Shown: positions 62,765 through 64,000 of the stretch, in pieces | Position numbering within the stretch: the first letter of the stretch is position 1 | How the letters are laid out: each line of letters begins with the position of its first letter | Source: Arthrobacter hankyongi | GTDB lineage: Bacteria; Actinomycetota; Actinomycetes; Actinomycetales; Micrococcaceae | Reading direction: 5' to 3' | NCBI RefSeq assembly: GCF_022012395.1 | Contig: NZ_JAKLTQ010000003.1 | Span: 62,001-126,000 of the forward strand | Length of the DNA stretch: 64,000 nt | Notes under the pieces: generated by a model | Database searches by the model: none | What the model saw: only the letters and a program-made list of their open reading frames with translations | What the model was told of the DNA's origin: nothing | Program-made: the position numbers and the translations under genes

Positions 62765-64000
62765 CTACCTTCCTACCAGGCCGGTGCGGTTGATCAGGGT
62801 GTCCAGCATTTCGTCCACCGCGGTCATCACCCGGGCGGCGCCCTGGTAGGCGTGCTGGAAGCTGAGCAGGTTCACGTTCTCCTCATCCAGGTCCACCGAG
62901 GCGCTGGCCAGCTGCTGGTTTGCCGCGGAGGTGTTCGCCAGGTCGGCCAGGTTCGCGCTCTGCTGGGCAGCCTTGGCTGCCACACCGAATTCGGTCACGA
63001 CGGCGGTCCAGACGGTATTGGGCGAAGTGGGCCCGGTGCCGAGCTGGGAAATCCGGTCCGCAATCGAGCCGTCCAGCCCGCCGGTGCCGGTGGCAATGTC
63101 GCCGACACCCTGCGGCACCACCGCCAGCGTTTGCGCTGCGCGGCCGGGGACATAGCTGAAGAAGTTTCCGCCGGGCGCTCCGGTAGGTGTCACCCCGGTG
63201 CTGTGGACGGCGTTGACCTGGGCAGCGAAATCCTCGGCGAAGGCGTTGAACCGGGCGGCTGCCTCGGCGATGGCACCGCCGGTCTTGGAAGCATTGGCCG
63301 GGGCGAGCACGGACAGCGCCCCGGCGAGCTCGCCGCCGTCGAGCGCGATCGGACTGCCCGGCCGGTGCGCCCATTCCAGCTGCAGGGTGCCGCCATCCAG
63401 CTGGGTGGCGCCGGTGAGCTTGACCGGGCGGAACGAATCGCCGGAAACCAGGGCATTGCCGCCGATCAGCACGTCCACGGTGCCGTCCGTGTTCTGCCGC
63501 ACCGTCCCGCCGGCCAGCGAAGCGATGTCCGCGGTGAGGGTGCTGCGCTTGTCCAGCAGTTCGTTGACGGAGCCGCCCGCCGCCAGGGTGGTCCGGATCC
63601 GGGCATTGAGGTCGGCGACCTGCGCCGCGGCACTGTTCAGTTCGGCCGCCATGGTGTCCGCCTTGCCGCGCACTTCGGTCCACTGGGCTTCGATTTCGCC
63701 GTAGCCGTGCGCCAGTTGCTGGGTGAAGACGGTGGTCTGTTCCAGCAGCACCCCGGCCGGAGCCGGCTCCCCGGGCTGGTTGGCGATGTCCTGCCAGCCC
63801 GCCCAGAACTGCTGCAGCCGCGCGGAGATGCCGTTGTCACCCGGCTCCCGTAGGACGTCCTCCAGTGCAGACAGCGTGTCCGAGCGTACCGAGGCATAGC
63901 CAGCGGCGGCCGCAGCGGAGCGGACCCGGGCGTCCAGGTGCAGGTCCCCGAGCCGGGCGATCGCGTCCACCGAGACGCCCTGGCCGGCGCGCACCCCGCC
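62765..64000 (-). CDS. flgK: Flagellar hook-associated protein 1 (FlgK), 5'-truncated by the window
   Basis: The visible 412 codons run to the window edge, so the N-terminus (about 50 residues) lies outside. Present are GVSVDAIARLGDLHLDARVRS, LQQFWAGWQDIANQPGEPA, LNARIRTTLAAGGSVNELLDKRSTLTADIA (in parts) and the conserved C-terminus NVNLLSFQHAYQGAARVMTAVDEMLDTLINRTG (in parts). The internal GTG near 63994 is not the real start. Confidence 0.93.
   Translation of the reverse strand, partial: GGVRAGQGVSVDAIARLGDLHLDARVRSAAAAAGYASVRSDTLSALEDVLREPGDNGISARLQQFWAGWQDIANQPGEPAPAGVLLEQTTVFTQQLAHGYGEIEAQWTEVRGKADTMAAELNSAAAQVADLNARIRTTLAAGGSVNELLDKRSTLTADIASLAGGTVRQNTDGTVDVLIGGNALVSGDSFRPVKLTGATQLDGGTLQLEWAHRPGSPIALDGGELAGALSVLAPANASKTGGAIAEAAARFNAFAEDFAAQVNAVHSTGVTPTGAPGGNFFSYVPGRAAQTLAVVPQGVGDIATGTGGLDGSIADRISQLGTGPTSPNTVWTAVVTEFGVAAKAAQQSANLADLANTSAANQQLASASVDLDEENVNLLSFQHAYQGAARVMTAVDEMLDTLINRTGLVGR

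Noticed and set aside
62051-63853. 600-codon plus-strand frame over flgL and flgK
   Set aside because: It is antisense to two well-supported flagellar genes and has no recognisable product.

Overview
The window is a high-GC actinobacterial chromosome segment, most likely from a member of the Micrococcaceae (Arthrobacter-like). The gene content and order support this. The spc operon lacks an S14 gene between rplE and rpsH. The alpha operon (rpsM-rpsK-rpoA-rplQ) lacks rpsD. The protocatechuate pathway is clustered with IclR-type regulators. Many start codons are GTG or TTG, and most promoters look like TTGnnn-17/18-TAnnnT. This is inferred from gene content, not from a database comparison.

Layout. 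At 1-859 lies the 3' part of a nitrate/nitrite (NNP-type) transporter. At 0.9-2.3 kb is rplJ-rplL, with a promoter and an attenuator-like leader. At 2.3-4.1 kb, on the minus strand, are a YbaK/ProX-like tRNA editing protein and an acetyl-CoA acetyltransferase. At 4.4-12.2 kb is rpoB-rpoC. At 12.3-22.2 kb is an aromatic-degradation island: an IclR regulator, pobA, pcaHGBDC, a probable operator, pcaFIJ and a second IclR regulator. It would convert 4-hydroxybenzoate through protocatechuate and 3-oxoadipate to succinyl-CoA and acetyl-CoA. At 22.2-24.3 kb is an acyltransferase-3/SGNH membrane protein. At 24.6-29.1 kb is the str operon (rpsL, rpsG, fusA, tuf). At 29.1-33.4 kb are accessory genes: a VOC protein, a 45-aa membrane protein, a GH1 glycosidase and an FMN/Fe-S dienoyl-CoA reductase-like enzyme. 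At 33.8-39.1 kb is the S10 operon, at 39.6-43.7 kb the spc operon, and at 43.8-46.7 kb secY-adk-map. At 46.8-48.8 kb are a DUF457 membrane protein and a P1-family self-cleaving peptidase. At 48.8-53.2 kb are infA, rpmJ, rpsM, rpsK, rpoA, rplQ and truA. At 53.6-60.5 kb, on the minus strand, is a compact Tad/Flp pilus operon. At 60.8-64.0 kb, also minus strand, are a prepilin peptidase, fliW, flgL and the 5'-truncated flgK.

Most of the window is conserved housekeeping DNA. The parts worth a second look are non-coding. A TCATATAGCGG motif occurs twice upstream of rpoB and once upstream of rpoA. A duplicated hairpin-plus-31-nt module lies between truA and the pilus operon. The inverted repeats before pobA and pcaF look like operators. 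A common -10 signature, TAnnCT(T/C)G, appears at most translation and transcription promoters. Several genes look leaderless. I found no tRNA, rRNA, CRISPR array, insertion sequence or phage gene, and no clear sign of an undescribed defence or biosynthetic system.
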